Source: Sarcophilus harrisii (Eukaryota; Chordata; Mammalia; Dasyuromorphia; Dasyuridae). Taken from it: a stretch of DNA of 64,000 nucleotides. Below are positions 21,958-32,514 of the stretch, one piece after another; position 1 is the first letter of the stretch, and each line of letters starts with the position of its first letter. Below the pieces are notes generated by a model that worked only from the letters and a program-made list of their open reading frames with translations, did no database searches and was not told where the DNA came from. The translations under genes and the position numbers were made by a program. The stretch covers positions 193,505,922 to 193,569,921 of the forward strand of contig NC_045427.1 in the NCBI RefSeq assembly GCF_902635505.1, given 5' to 3'.

Positions 21958-22150
21958 CCTAAAATCAAAGTATGTTAGAATTGGAAGGAGACAAAAATGA
22001 TATAGTCAAATTTTGCCATTTTATAGAGGAGAAAACTGAGGCCCAGAAAGATTAAGTTGCTTGTTCAAGGTCACAGATGAAAAAAAAAAAAATGACACAG
22101 CTCAGATTCAAGCCCAGTTCTTCTTTCTCCAAATCCAGTGTTCTTCATAG
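21958..22150 (-). mobile_element. MIR3 SINE
   Basis: 'gttagaattggaaggagaca', 'ggagaaaactgaggcccaga' and 'tgttcaaggtcacagatgaa' give reversed MIR3 and CORE. An A13 expansion interrupts the reversed CORE at about 22080. Confidence 0.8.
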
Positions 22151-22189
22151 ACCAGACACATCATTTTAGATTGGGGAAGTCTTCTACCT

Positions 22190-22790
22190 TTTTCCTTCAG
22201 TAAGGGCTGACTACTTTTGCTGTTGACTCTAGTTCTTTATTAAAATCATATAGCTTATTTTGCCTTTGGTACCAAACTAGAGTCATTCCTTCCCCTATGC
22301 CAACTTTACTCCTGTTAACAGCACAGAGAAACACTGAGAGCATCTCAAAGGTCCTTTCCAATGCTAACATTCTAACTGTTGTCCCCAATGGGCCATCTGA
22401 CATATTATGCATGATGGGATCATTCTGGATTAAACATTTCAGAAATGTCAGATGTCACAAAAGCAAAATATCAGCTAATCCTTGTGCTGGACCCTCCATC
22501 ATTTTGCATTTGATCCTCACCAGGAGAATACCTCCTGAAGAAAGGCTGGCATTTTGTGACAGCTCTGATGATGAGTGAGCAAACTCACATTAGAGAAAGG
22601 ACGAGGTGACCTGATCTTCCTTGTGACTCTCTTCCATGACTCCCTCTCTTCTAGGTCCCTAATAATCCCTCTGCTTTCTTTACCTCTAATTAGCCCTGAA
22701 GCTAGCTTTACTTCTCCCTGGGTCAAAGTCATAAGGATTTCTTTTCCCCATTGTCTTCCTAACCTCTGGGATAACCACTTATGATAGGAT
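22190..22790. other. Repeat-free 600 bp, function unknown
   Basis: High-complexity sequence between two MIR3 copies. Several overlapping open frames of 70-93 codons exist on both strands, none with recognisable motifs. A conserved non-coding element is possible but not shown. Confidence 0.35.
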
Positions 22791-22794
22791 CATG

Positions 22795-22970
22795 TTTCAC
22801 AGAATACAAAAAACCCTAGAATTCATCTGCTCCAACTCTCTCATTTTACAGATGACAAAACTGAGGTCCATTAAGAGAAATAACAGGCCCATGATAACAG
22901 CAGTAGGATATGGGAGATAAGATTTAAAACCAGGTACTTTGACTTTGAGTCCAGTTCTCTTTGTATGTAT
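22795..22970 (-). mobile_element. MIR3 SINE
   Basis: 'aaccctagaattcatctgct', 'cattttacagatgacaaaac' and reversed head 'tttgagtccagttctctttg'. Nearly complete. Confidence 0.8.
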
Positions 22971-23077
22971 ATATGCTACACTCACCCTTTGATCTGTTTG
23001 GAATGTTCATTTCTTTTCCCTTTTAGACCAACTGTCATTCATTTCCTTCCCGTCTCTATTCCCTCTGCTGCCATTCC

Positions 23078-23205
23078 ATTGATCATAATCAATAAGCAAT
23101 CATTATGCACCTATCATGCACAAAGTACTGTGCTATATACTGAGGATACTTTTTTTTTAAATAAAATCAGCCCTATTCTCAAGAATCTTACCAATATAAT
23201 ATCAG
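23078..23205 (-). mobile_element. L2 3' terminus
   Basis: 'gcacctatcatgcacaaagt' and 'tgtgctatatactgaggata' are the reversed L2 end, followed by 'ccctattctcaagaatctta'. Confidence 0.65.
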
Positions 23206-23334
23206 ATCACCAAAACCATCTGAAGGATTTCTCCCATAGAATTTCTTATTTCAAGGAAAGAAAATATTTTGTCAATTGTAGTATATAACTATGAAACTAT
23301 ACCGTATAGTCCAAAAGAAGAAATTCTGAGATCA

Positions 23335-23475
23335 TAATTTTTGCTGTCTAATAATTCATATGAAGGAATTGAGGGTCACAGAGGTGATTTGTCAAAGATC
23401 ATTTGGTCAGTATCAGAAACAGACTTAAAACTCGCAGCATCTGACTCCAAATTCAGACTGAACTTACTGAATACT
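23335..23475 (-). mobile_element. MIR SINE
   Basis: 'ggaattgagggtcacagagg' and 'gcatctgactccaaattcag' mark reversed CORE and head. Confidence 0.65.
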
Positions 23476-23544
23476 TTTCCTAATTCCTTAAATATCTAAA
23501 TTGGTCATGCAGCTGAAAAATTCTACATTATTAAGATAAATGTT

Positions 23545-24340
23545 TTAGGATATGTGGGAAAACTGGAACATTAATACTTTGTTAGTGGAGTTGTGAATTG
23601 ATCCAGACATTCTGGAAAACAATTTTAAATTATGTCCAAAGGGTTATAAAACTGTGCATAGCCTTTGAACCAGCAGTGTTACTAATAAATCTGTATTCCA
23701 AAGAGATCATAAAAAAGAGAAAAGAATACACAAATGTCAGTAGCAACTCTTTTTGTGGTGCCAAGGAATTGGAAATTAAGTAGAATTCTATCATATGGGG
23801 AATGGCTGAATAACTCAAGGCCTACAAATTAGTAGAATATTATTGTTTTTTCTCTTATTTTATTAAAAGCTTTTTATTTTCAAAACATATGCATGGATAA
23901 TTTTTTAACATTGACCTTTGCAAAACTTCGTGTTCTAAATTTGTCCCCTTCTCCACACCCCTCCCCTAAATGGCAAATAATCCAATATATGTTAAAAATG
24001 TTAAAAATATATGTTAAATTCAATATATGTATATATTTATACAATCATCTTGCTGCACAAGAAAAATCAGATCAAAAAGGAAAAAAAAATGAGAAAGAAA
24101 ACAAAATCCAAGCAAACAACAACAAAAAGGGTGAAAATGCTGTGATCCACGCTCAGTCCCCACAGTCCTCTCTCTGTTATTGTTATATAAGAAATGATGA
24201 GCAGGCTGATTTCAGAAAAGCCTGGAAAGACTTACATGAATTGATGCTAAGTAAAGTGAGGAGAACTAAAAGAACATAGTACATAGCAACAAGATTATGT
24301 GATGGTCAACTGTCATGCACTTAGTTCAGCAATACAGTGA
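23545..24340 (+). mobile_element. L1 3' end split by a second, opposite L1
   Basis: The sense L1 begins in the 3' part of ORF2 ('tggagttgtgaattgatcca', 'cattctggaaaacaatttta'), runs to 'agtagaatattattgtt', and resumes at 24177 with 'ttattgttatataagaaatg', 'gagcaggctgatttcagaaa' and 'tgatgctaagtaaagtgagg'. Without the 23848-24176 insert the two parts join in register with intact L1 tails elsewhere in the window. Confidence 0.85.
23848..24176 (-). mobile_element. L1 3' end nested in L1
   Basis: 329 bp of reversed 3' UTR ('aaaagctttttattttcaaa', 'catatgcatggataattttt', ... 'cacagtcctctctctg'). TTATTGTT at 23840-23847 is repeated at 24177-24184, fixing both ends. It is younger than its host L1. 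Confidence 0.9.
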
Positions 24341-24433
24341 TATTGATATATATACATACATGTATGTATGTATATATGTACATGTATATATGTGTATATA
24401 CATATGTACATGTATGTGTGTGTGTGTGTGTGT
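24338..24433. repeat. Composite TA/TACATG/TG microsatellite
   Basis: Alternating TATATA, TACATGTA and TGTGTG units. It lies just after the sense L1 tail. Confidence 0.85.
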
Positions 24434-24569
24434 AAAGCCAGGAGGCAGAGTTAAGAGAGAAAATATTTTCAAAAAACCAGATTAAGCATATTGGAGAAAA
24501 CTTACTGTCTCCACTTTTTATATTTATTTTTAAATTTTAAGGGGGTATTCTCCTCAGAGCATCCTAGGG

Positions 24570-24890
24570 AGACAATATAATTAGTCCTAAATTCATTTTG
24601 CAGATGAGAAAACAGAAATTCACAGAGGTTAAGATCCTATGATAAGTAAGCATTAGTGTTTGTATTTGAACCCATATCTTTGTTTTTTTGGGGGGAGTTG
24701 AGAAGCAATTGGGGTAAAGTCCAGGGTCACACAGTTAGGAAGAGTTATGTCTTAGGTCAAATTTGAACTCAAGTCCTCCTGATTCTAGAGATGGTGTTCT
24801 ATTCACTGTACCACCTAGCTACTCCAAACCCATGTCTTTTGTGATTCCAAATCAAGAAGTATCAAAAGATGTGGTGGATCAAGGGAATCC
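24570..24890 (-). mobile_element. MIR split by a younger SINE
   Basis: The reversed MIR CORE 'tgcagatgagaaaacagaaa' and 'cacagaggttaagatcctat' runs to 24682. The reversed MIR head resumes at 24841. Confidence 0.7.
24683..24826 (-). mobile_element. CORE-SINE (WSINE1/MAR1-like) inserted in MIR
   Basis: Oligo-T/G start, 'aattggggtaaagtccaggg', reversed head 'tattcactgtaccacctagc'. The flanks AACCCATATCTTTG (24669-24682) and AACCCATGTCTTTT (24827-24840) are near-identical 14-bp target-site duplications. Confidence 0.85.
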
Positions 24891-25123
24891 TTCAACTCTC
24901 TAGTAATATAATTCATTTAATAGCTCTAGACTTACTAAAAATTCTTAATTTTCAGTTAAATGGTTCAAAAAATGTATATAAAACTTTAACTTTGACTCAC
25001 TTAAGGTTTTCAAATCCATAAATACTATACTACATTAATATTTTAAAATATAAAATAAGAGCTATTACAATTTTTAGAAAACGTCTATTATGACAACATT
25101 TTAGGGAGAAAACCATGTTCTAC

Positions 25124-25166
<43 letters not shown>
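25124..25166. repeat. (CA)n microsatellite
   Basis: About 21 CA units. Confidence 0.95.
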
Positions 25167-25172
<6 letters not shown>

Positions 25173-25179
25173 TATTTAA

Positions 25180-25480
25180 TAAATTTTTTTATAGCTTTCC
25201 AAATATGATTAGTTTCAATCAAGACATACTACAAAAACTGGATAACTTATTTCTGGGAGCCACACATCATTAATAGCAGATTTTTTTCCTAAGGAGTTCA
25301 GCAGCTTAATCTGATTCACCGTCATAAATATTCAAATCCCCCATATTAATTTCATACACACAGTTGTGTAAGTGGCTTTAATTTATTTTAAATTTCATTG
25401 TCTCAACTGTATGATGCAAATCAATTGCCAGGGATTATTCTACAACAGTTATTCAATAAAAGAGAAAGGTACCTTGCTCA
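25180..25480. other. Repeat-free block with homeodomain/POU-type sites
   Basis: High-complexity, AT-rich sequence between two CA microsatellites. It contains a perfect octamer ATGCAAAT at 25414-25421 followed by TCAATTG, several TTAATTT/ATTAAT sites, and no transposon match. Possible conserved non-coding element. AT-rich motifs are common by chance here. Confidence 0.35.
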
Positions 25481-25668
25481 TCAAACATACACTAATTTAG
25501 TTAAAATTAATATGTTAGAGCTTTGGGATGTTGGGGTTCAAATGAGACACCATCTAGGCTAGGTCTGGACATGAAAATAAGCCAAGCACAAATAGACTAG
25601 GGCCAGTTCATATGGACTAGGTAGTGACAACTATTATATTTTCAGAGTGAATAATATCAGAATAATTT

Positions 25669-25671
<3 letters not shown>

Positions 25672-25700
<29 letters not shown>
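25672..25700. repeat. (CA)n microsatellite
   Basis: About 14 CA units. Confidence 0.95.
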
Positions 25701-25703
<3 letters not shown>

Positions 25704-25739
25704 TTTATGTCTAATGGTAGCCATCTGGGGGAAAATGAA

Positions 25740-26380
25740 GAAAAAAAAGAGAAAAAAAGGGGAAAAAAGAAATTTTCCTGATAATTTTATTACATAAAAT
25801 TTAAAAGGAATTGCAAGTTGTACATAATAGATTTGCATATTCATGCACAATCACCTTTTTATTATACTATGTCATAGAAATAATTATTTTATTCCATAAA
25901 TTAAAAATAAAATACATTTTTAAAAATTTTCAGAATGACACACCTCAGGTTTGATTTATTGTTTCATTGCTAGACTATAGTAAAGTGATGGAGAAAATAC
26001 TAACAATAGATATTAAATGTAAAAGTATGTTCCAGGTATATTTTTTAGTCAGTCAGCTAATAAACACTTAATAGTGTAACCCTGGGGACAGTTTACTATA
26101 AGTTATCCCTACATTATATGGCATTTGAAGGACATTAGGGAGCCCACTTTGACTGCAAAAATATATTCCCTAGTAGATACCTAAAATCTGAAGTAAAAGT
26201 TACTGAACGCTTTCTAGCTAAATTTTACTGAGGGTGATTTCTGTACAACAGAAAAGGGCTTTTCTCTCTCAGTTCCTTCTTTATCATATACATTTCCTCG
26301 TATTGTTTCTTCAACGTAGAAAGCTCTTCCAACCAAAAACCCTAGTAGCTCCCCAACTTTGCCTACCTATTTCACTGAAC
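25740..26380. other. AT-rich, no gene recognised
   Basis: Purine-rich tract at 25736-25772, then AT-rich sequence without a recognisable element. Confidence 0.35.
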
Positions 26381-26384
26381 TTAG

Positions 26385-26500
26385 ATTCAAGAAATATAGA
26401 TGATATATTCAAATCTACTGTTTAATAATAGGGGTCAAGGTATTCAACCTTGCAGAGGCTCAGTTTCCTGTTCTGTAAAATGGGAATAGTAATATTCAAG
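26385..26500 (+). mobile_element. MIR fragment
   Basis: 'gcagaggctcagtttcctgt' and 'ctgtaaaatgggaatagtaa' are the CORE and downstream part. Confidence 0.7.
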
Positions 26501-26524
26501 ACAGTGTAATATAATAAATATTAC

Positions 26525-27990
26525 TTTACTTGATGATGTTATCAGTTTCCATGGATTTAATTACCATATCTATGCTGATGATTCTCAAATCTACCTAGTT
26601 TGATCCAAACTCTTGGGTAATCTGTGATCTCACGTCTCCAACTGCCCTTCAGTCATCTCAAACTGGACATCCAGTTTACATCTTAAACTTAATGAATCCA
26701 AAATGGAACTTATTATCTTTTCCCTTAATCCTCCCCACACACTAATACATTGTTAGTAAAGTTGTGAAATGATCCAACCATTCTGGAGAACAATTTGGAA
26801 CTATAGCCCAAAGGACTATAAAATTGTACAGACTTTTTGATCCAGTGATCTCACTGCTGGGTCTGTATCCTAAAGAGATCATAAAAGAGGGGAAAGGACT
26901 CATGTGAAAAAAATTTTTGTAGCAGTTCTTTTAGTAGTGGCAAGGAATTGGAAATTGAGAGGATGCTATCAGTTAGGGAATAGCTGAATAAGTTATGGTA
27001 GATGAAAAATAATGGAATAATATTGTTCTATGAGAAATGATGAGAAGGCTAATTTCAGAAGAGCCTGGAAAAACTTATATGAACTGATGCTGAGTGAAAT
27101 GAGCAGAATCAAGAACATTGTACACAATAATAGCAAGATTATGTGATAATCAACTGTGATGCACTTGGCTCTTCCCAGAAATGCAGTGATTCAAGATAAT
27201 TCTAATAGACTTGGGGTGGAAAAAACCTGTCTGATTCCAAAGAGAGAACTATGGAGACTGAATGTAGATTGAAATAATATTTTCACCATTTTATTTTTCT
27301 TTTTCTTTCTCATGAGTTTTTCCCTTTGGTTGGATTTTTCTTATACAATATTACAAATAAGGAAATATATTCAAAAGGATTGTATATATTTAACCTATAT
27401 CAGATTGCTTGCTATCTTGAGGAGGAGGGAATTAAGGATGAGAGGAAGAAAAAATTGGAATACAGAAAGCTTACAAAAATGAATGTTAAAAATTATCTTT
27501 GTATTTGGAAAAATAAAATACTATTGAGAAAATAAAATAAAATAAACCCTTCCCATTCCCATCCTTTTTTATTACTGTAGAAGACAACACTATTCCTTTC
27601 AGTCCCTCAGACTCACAATCTAGTCATGATCCTGGATTCCTTACTATCTCTCACCACCACCACCACCAGTATTCAAGCCATTGCAAAGGTCAGTTAGTTT
27701 CACCTTTATAACATCTCTCAAATATGTTTCCTTCTCTCCTCTGACTCTGTCACCCCTCTGGTGCAGGCCCTCATCAGATCATGTCAGGATTGTTGCAATA
27801 GCCCGATAGTGAGTTTGTCTGTCTCAAATCGTTCCTCATTCCAATTCATTCTCCATTCAGTCTCTGATGTGATTTTTTTTCCTAAGATACAATTCCAACC
27901 ATGTCCACTCCCACTCCTAAATAAACTCCACTGACTTCCTACTGTCTCTAGGATTAAATACAAAATATTATTGTTGAACACAAATAGTCT
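26525..27990 (+). mobile_element. L2 LINE ORF2 3' half, split by L1
   Basis: 26525-26742 codes the L2 RT segment around the YADD box ('tctatgctgatgattctcaa' = YADDSQ) and its downstream hydrophobic stretch. It resumes at about 27545 ('attactgtagaagacaacac', 'ccattgcaaaggtcagttag', 'caggccctcatcagatcatg', 'ctaggattaaatacaaaat'). A whole L1 tail sits between. Stops are frequent. Confidence 0.85.
26743..27542 (+). mobile_element. L1 3' end, about 800 bp, nested in L2
   Basis: Complete L1 tail: 'tgatccaaccattctggaga', 'tagtggcaaggaattggaaa', 'ctgatgctgagtgaaatgag', 3' UTR and an AAAATAAAATAAAATA-type tail. One of the best preserved L1 tails here, usable as a reference for the others. Confidence 0.9.
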
Positions 27991-27999
27991 ATTAAACAT

Positions 28000-28385
28000 T
28001 TCAAGTAAATTCTCTGAATTTGTGCATCTCACATGTCTTTTGAGCTACTTCAATTATGTTTTGCTCATAGAGCACAATACCATACTTCTCTGATAAGGGC
28101 ACGCCATGTGAGACAGCCCTGTGCAAGTGTCTACTATGCCATGAAATCAATTTTAAAGTTTTTAAGAGAGACCTTGAGAGTGTCCTTGTGTTGCTTTTTC
28201 TGACCTCCATGTGAGCACTTGACCTATGTGAGTTCTCCATAAAATAGTCTTTTGGCAAGCATATATTTGGTAATCAAACAATGTGGCTAACCCCACAGTA
28301 TTATATTCTTTGCAACAGAGTCTAAATGCTTGGCATTTTAGTTCAATATAGGACATCATTGTCTGATATCTTACCTTGCCAGGTG
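28000..28385 (-). mobile_element. Non-LTR retrotransposon ORF2 C-terminus (not L1/L2)
   Basis: One minus-strand frame, read from about 28205 downwards, gives GQKKQHKDTLKVSLKNFKID, which fits the C-terminal 'KKRHKDTLKVSLK' to 'WETLAQDR' segment of a vertebrate non-LTR retrotransposon. The frame is broken before and after. The clade is uncertain; Dong-R4-type or RTE-type are possibilities. About 385 bp, possibly inserted in the L2 that ends at 28765. Confidence 0.55.
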
Positions 28386-28413
28386 ATCTTCAGAATCAAT
28401 TATCCCCTACTTA

Positions 28414-28414
<1 letters not shown>

Positions 28415-28444
<30 letters not shown>
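28415..28444. repeat. (TA)n microsatellite
   Basis: About 15 TA units. Confidence 0.95.
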
Positions 28445-28449
28445 GCCAC

Positions 28450-28690
28450 AGACTTTCTATCTTTGACCTTCCTCGGGTGGCTCTCCTGCCTATTACACTA
28501 AAGGGAGACTGGCAGACCAGCAGACTGACAGAGGAAACTGTGTCAGACTATGACAGACACAGACTGTGAAGAGGACCAGACTTTGGACTTTATTCCTGAC
28601 TATTCTCATGGTGATTATTCTGCTGAGACCAAGGCTGGTCCCAAGATGCTCTAGAAAGCTAGCTGGAATGTTACAGACAAGGACAGTTCT
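28450..28690. other. Unclassified CAGAC-rich segment
   Basis: GC-richer than its surroundings, with repeated CAGACT/CAGAC words between about 28514 and 28585. It lies between a LINE ORF2 fragment and an L2 tail. It may be the untranslated end of that LINE or unrelated sequence. No open frame of interest. Confidence 0.3.
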
Positions 28691-28765
28691 ATAGCTCTTT
28701 TTTATATCTTCAATGCTTAACACATTACTTGAAACATATTAGAATCTATTTAGAATTGATTGACT
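28690..28765 (+). mobile_element. L2 3' terminus
   Basis: 'tatatcttcaatgcttaaca' to 'gaatctatttagaattgatt' matches the L2 end in order. It may be the 3' end of the L2 that breaks off at 27990. Confidence 0.55.
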
Positions 28766-29029
28766 ATTGGTGGTCAGCTACATAACTAGGTGTTCCCTGT
28801 CATCTCTACATGATTAAATTTCTGCTTACTCACTTACACAATCTCCTTGCCATAATGACCTCTCTTATACTACCAAAATTACATATTATAGGAATTAAAA
28901 GTCTCTACCTCCCAACAATCAAGTCAGATTCACATTCCTGAGCCCTCATTGAAAATGTTGTCCTTAATACAATAGGATAGTTCTTTCTGAAAGCACTCAG
29001 AGAAATGTAAATTATTCTCAGCTAACCAT

Positions 29030-29150
29030 TGTTACAAATAATATGGGGATAATAATCTTCACACTACTTACCTTATAGAGTTATTATAAGGAAAGAATTT
29101 TATAAACACTAAAATGCTATTAAAATGAGGTTTATCATTACTGCTCTCTC
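29030..29150 (+). mobile_element. CORE-SINE 3' part
   Basis: 'tggggataataatcttcaca', 'accttatagagttattataa' and 'aaacactaaaatgctattaa' give the MAR1-like tail. The head is missing. Confidence 0.6.
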
Positions 29151-29597
29151 TATATTACTCGTTTTACAATAAAAGGGCCATGTAAATATAAATTATTATT
29201 ATTCAGATCTTTAAATGCCCATCTCAAAGATGGAAGTAATCTCTCTCTCTCCACTGTATATCTATCTATGAGGATCTTGCTAGATTCTTCTTCCTTATAC
29301 CTTCACATTCTGTTTTGTATTATAGATATTTGGAGAGGGAGTACTCATATTAAGAAAAAAAAAGGCTTCATTAAAGGATCTGTGTACAAAGTTTCTCTCC
29401 CTTGAAACACCATAAGCAAATAAAAAGCACAGATCTCATTTTATTCAATTTTATATGCTCAGAGTTCTCAGAATATGGTATTTAATGCCTATTTCTTGGA
29501 AACATGAATGAATGAATACTGAATATCTCTCCTAGATGTGGTGAATAATATCTGTGACCTTCCGCAGCCCTTCTCCAACTCTTCCACCTCCACCTAG

Positions 29598-29870
29598 AGA
29601 TGACTAGATGGCATGGTGGATAGAGCACCGGACCTGGAGTCAGGAACTCTTGAGTTCAAATCTGGTTTCAGATACTAGCTGTGTAATCCTGGGCACCTCT
29701 TTCAACTTCTGCTTGCATCAGTTTCTGCAGTTATAAAATGGGGCTAATAATCTATTTCCCAGAGTTATTGCATAAATAATGAGACAAAATGTGTAAAGCA
29801 TTTTGCACAGTGGCTGGAAAATGTTGTTGTTGTTCAGTCATTTCTGTCTGAAGCTGAGATTTTGTGGCCC
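29598..29870 (+). mobile_element. CORE-SINE (MAR1-like), then RTE-SINE piece
   Basis: Full head 'agatggcatggtggatagag' with 'ggacctggagtcaggaactc', CORE and tail to about 29823. Then 'gttgttgttgttcagtcatt' starts a short antisense RTE-SINE piece to about 29870. Confidence 0.8.
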
Positions 29871-29879
29871 CATTACTGA

Positions 29880-30195
29880 TATTCATTTTCTTTCCTACCT
29901 GGACAAACAAAACTATATTAGTATTTCTTTATGGATGACCCAGAGTTCTGCAGAAGAGGCATAGAGTATGGCAGATATTAAATTTCTATAGATTCTTATA
30001 AAATGTTTTGGAGAATTTTCAGTTTTATTGATAATTTGAAATTTGGATTTTTTTTTCATCTTTCTCTGAAAAAAAAAAAAACTTGGACTGTGCCTATTTT
30101 CTCTGACGTTAAAAGTGCACCAATCTTTTAGCCAGTCTTTCATTAGACTCCTAAAAATCAGAGAACTTCAAAGTGTGAAAGGAAAAGTGTTTGTT
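29880..30195. other. No recognised gene or repeat
   Basis: AT-rich, with T9 and A13 runs near 30050 and 30069. No recognisable family. Confidence 0.35.
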
Positions 30196-30502
30196 AAAAA
30201 TTATTCAGGCTCTACCTGGAAAGACTTACATGAAATGATGCAAGGTGAAATGAGCAGAATCAAAAGAATGGTGCATATAGTTAACAACAATATTATATGA
30301 TGAGCAACTGTGAATCACTTAACTATTCTCAGCATAAGTTATCCAGGTCACTTCTCAAGGACCTATGATGAAAAATGCTATCCATCTCTAGCAAAAGAAT
30401 TGGTAGAATCTGAATATAGAGGGAAGCATACTTTTTCGCTTTAAAAAAAAATGTTAAAAATTGTTTTTACATGTAATTGGGAGAAATAAAATATTATTTT
30501 TT
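30196..30502 (+). mobile_element. L1 3' end with target-site duplication
   Basis: 'tggaaagacttacatgaaat', 'aggtgaaatgagcagaatca', and a 3' UTR ending 'tacatgtaattgggagaaat'. ATTATTCAGGCTCTACC on the left and AATATTCAGGTTCTACT on the right (starting at 30503) form an imperfect duplication, with a third copy of the motif at 30627 in the TA-rich block that follows. Confidence 0.8.
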
Positions 30503-30650
30503 AAATATTCAGGTTCTACTAACAACATATATATACATATATATATATACTAAAATATGTGGGAACATTTTTATATATATTATATATATATGTTTATATA
30601 TATATAAATATATATATATTATTTTTAAATATTCAGGTTCTACTAACAAC

Positions 30651-30696
<46 letters not shown>

Positions 30697-30756
30697 TAAA
30701 ATATGTGGGAACATTTTATATATATATATATATAAAATGTTCCCACATATTTTAGT
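30503..30756. repeat. Duplicated TA-rich block ending in a perfect palindrome
   Basis: The segment AAATATTCAGGTTCTACT ... ACTAAAATATGTGGGAACAT occurs twice, starting at 30503 and 30627 (period 124), with long TA runs inside. The second copy runs into its own inverted copy: 30695-30756 is a 62-bp sequence equal to its reverse complement, with a TA core. Confidence 0.93.
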
Positions 30757-31139
30757 TCAAATTGCTAATTTTTCTTCCCATTAGATGTGGAAACTTTAAA
30801 ACTGTCCATAGTCAGTTTCCTACATTATATCCCCAAGGCTACCTTAGAAAATGGTATTTTGAGATCTGTCACACAAAATTCGAGAATAAAGAAAAGATTT
30901 AAAATCAGACTTCTCATTTCCAAATTTAGAATTCTTAAATCAATATCATGAAACTTTCAGATGAAGTAAGCTATTTGTGAATACTGATTATTTCATTTTT
31001 GTAATAGATTATTTTAACATTTATTTTATTTCTAAATTATGGAATAAAACATAGTATAATAAAAAGGATTATTACACATGAAACTGCAAATCTACTAAGT
31101 ACAATTTCTTCTTTCTTTTAAATATATAATAAAATTATG

Positions 31140-31560
31140 TATATTTCTTTTTTCTTCCCTTCCCCACCCTAAAGAAGGTTACCATTAAACACAAATAGAT
31201 GTATTTTTGTATATTTATATATACATATACATTATTCTAAATATATTTATTTTTATCAGTTCTTTTTCTGGATTCAGATAGCATCTTTCTTCATATATCC
31301 TTTGTTTTTTAATTTGTGTATTGCCTCTAAAGACTTATTCTCTCAAAGTTGTTCTTAAAACAATGTTACTGTTACTGTATACAATGATCTCTTGGTTCTG
31401 CTCATTTCACTCTTCATTATTTCATGCAAGTCTTTCCATGTTTCTCTAAGATCATTGAGCTCATGTTTTCTTATAACACAGTAATATTTCATCACAATCA
31501 TGTAGCATAACTTATTCAATTATTCCCCAATTGATGGTCATTCCTACCATTTGCAGTTAG
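31140..31560 (-). mobile_element. L1 3' end, antisense, divergent subfamily
   Basis: 'acaatgatctcttggttctg', 'cttcattatttcatgcaagt', 'attattccccaattgatggt' are reversed L1 tail blocks. The 3' UTR differs from the copies at 5968 and 50254. Confidence 0.8.
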
Positions 31561-32330
31561 TTTTAATAAATACTTGTTGGTTGAATATTAGTATTAGTAT
31601 TAAATAGATCATTTTTCAAGAATATTGAAGGCTAAAGTCATCATTCAGTAATTTGCTATTTACTAGCCCTGCTTTTTTAATTCTTCTGTGTGCTGGCTGC
31701 CACTATTACACACCTTATATACACAAAGTCACACCTGCTGGTTAATAATACTCTATTAAACTGCATTCCCATCATGAAGAACAATAATCCAATAATTATC
31801 ATTGATTTCATAATCCAGGGAATGGGTTTCTCACAGTTAAATAACGACAAGACACTATAAAACATTGTCAATAGTATACATTCTTTCCTGAGTCAATATT
31901 TGCTAAACCCATGCTAGTGCATCACTAAATTCAATGCATAAAATAATTTAAAGTCTCTCCAGAGCAGGTGACAGGAAAACAATGGGGAATTCTGAGGTTA
32001 GCAAGGAGAAATCCTATAGGGTAAGATTCTCAATATTTTGTAGGTCTCATTTATCTGCTTTCATTGCCAAAGGGTTTCCCTTTGTTCTCTCTTCACCCCC
32101 ATCGCCAAGATCACAAGAATAAGCATTTAAGAGAATGAGTCAAAGATAAATGTGGACTTCAGGCTCAGGGCAGATCCTTGAAACTCACATGTAGTAAACT
32201 CAGTGATCCTCCCTAATCAATGAATAAATCTATATTAAGTCCCTTTGCCTTGTAGGTTCAGATATCAGATACTAAGAAGCTGTATAGTTGATACTCAACT
32301 GTATGGAGAAATTGAATTCACTTCATTAAG
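31560..32330. other. Repeat-free 770 bp
   Basis: High-complexity sequence with no transposon, exon or open frame above 64 codons. Contains AT-rich homeodomain-like words near 31920-31955. Confidence 0.35.
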
Positions 32331-32334
32331 CACC

Positions 32335-32455
32335 TAAGACGATTGGACTAAAGTCTCTTCTCTGATATATCCTGGTTGTATGACTCTAGGGAAGTCATTT
32401 AATATCTCACACCTTTAGGCTCTAAGACTACAAACCAACCTGTAGAACTGCATTA
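32335..32455 (+). mobile_element. MIR fragment
   Basis: 'gttgtatgactctagggaag' and 'tcatttaatatctcacacct' are the legible CORE. Confidence 0.5.
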
Positions 32456-32514
32456 GTAAAGGGAGTTTCCTCTCCTGAGTGTTCATCACATCATTGAAAT
32501 CACAGGAGCTGACT

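Noticed and set aside
23893-24279. 128-codon plus-strand open frame, the longest seen
   Set aside because: It runs through a reversed L1 tail and into the sense L1, so it is an accident of nested non-coding repeat sequence.
30477-30755. 92-codon frame rich in Ile/Tyr
   Set aside because: Direct translation of TA-rich repeat.
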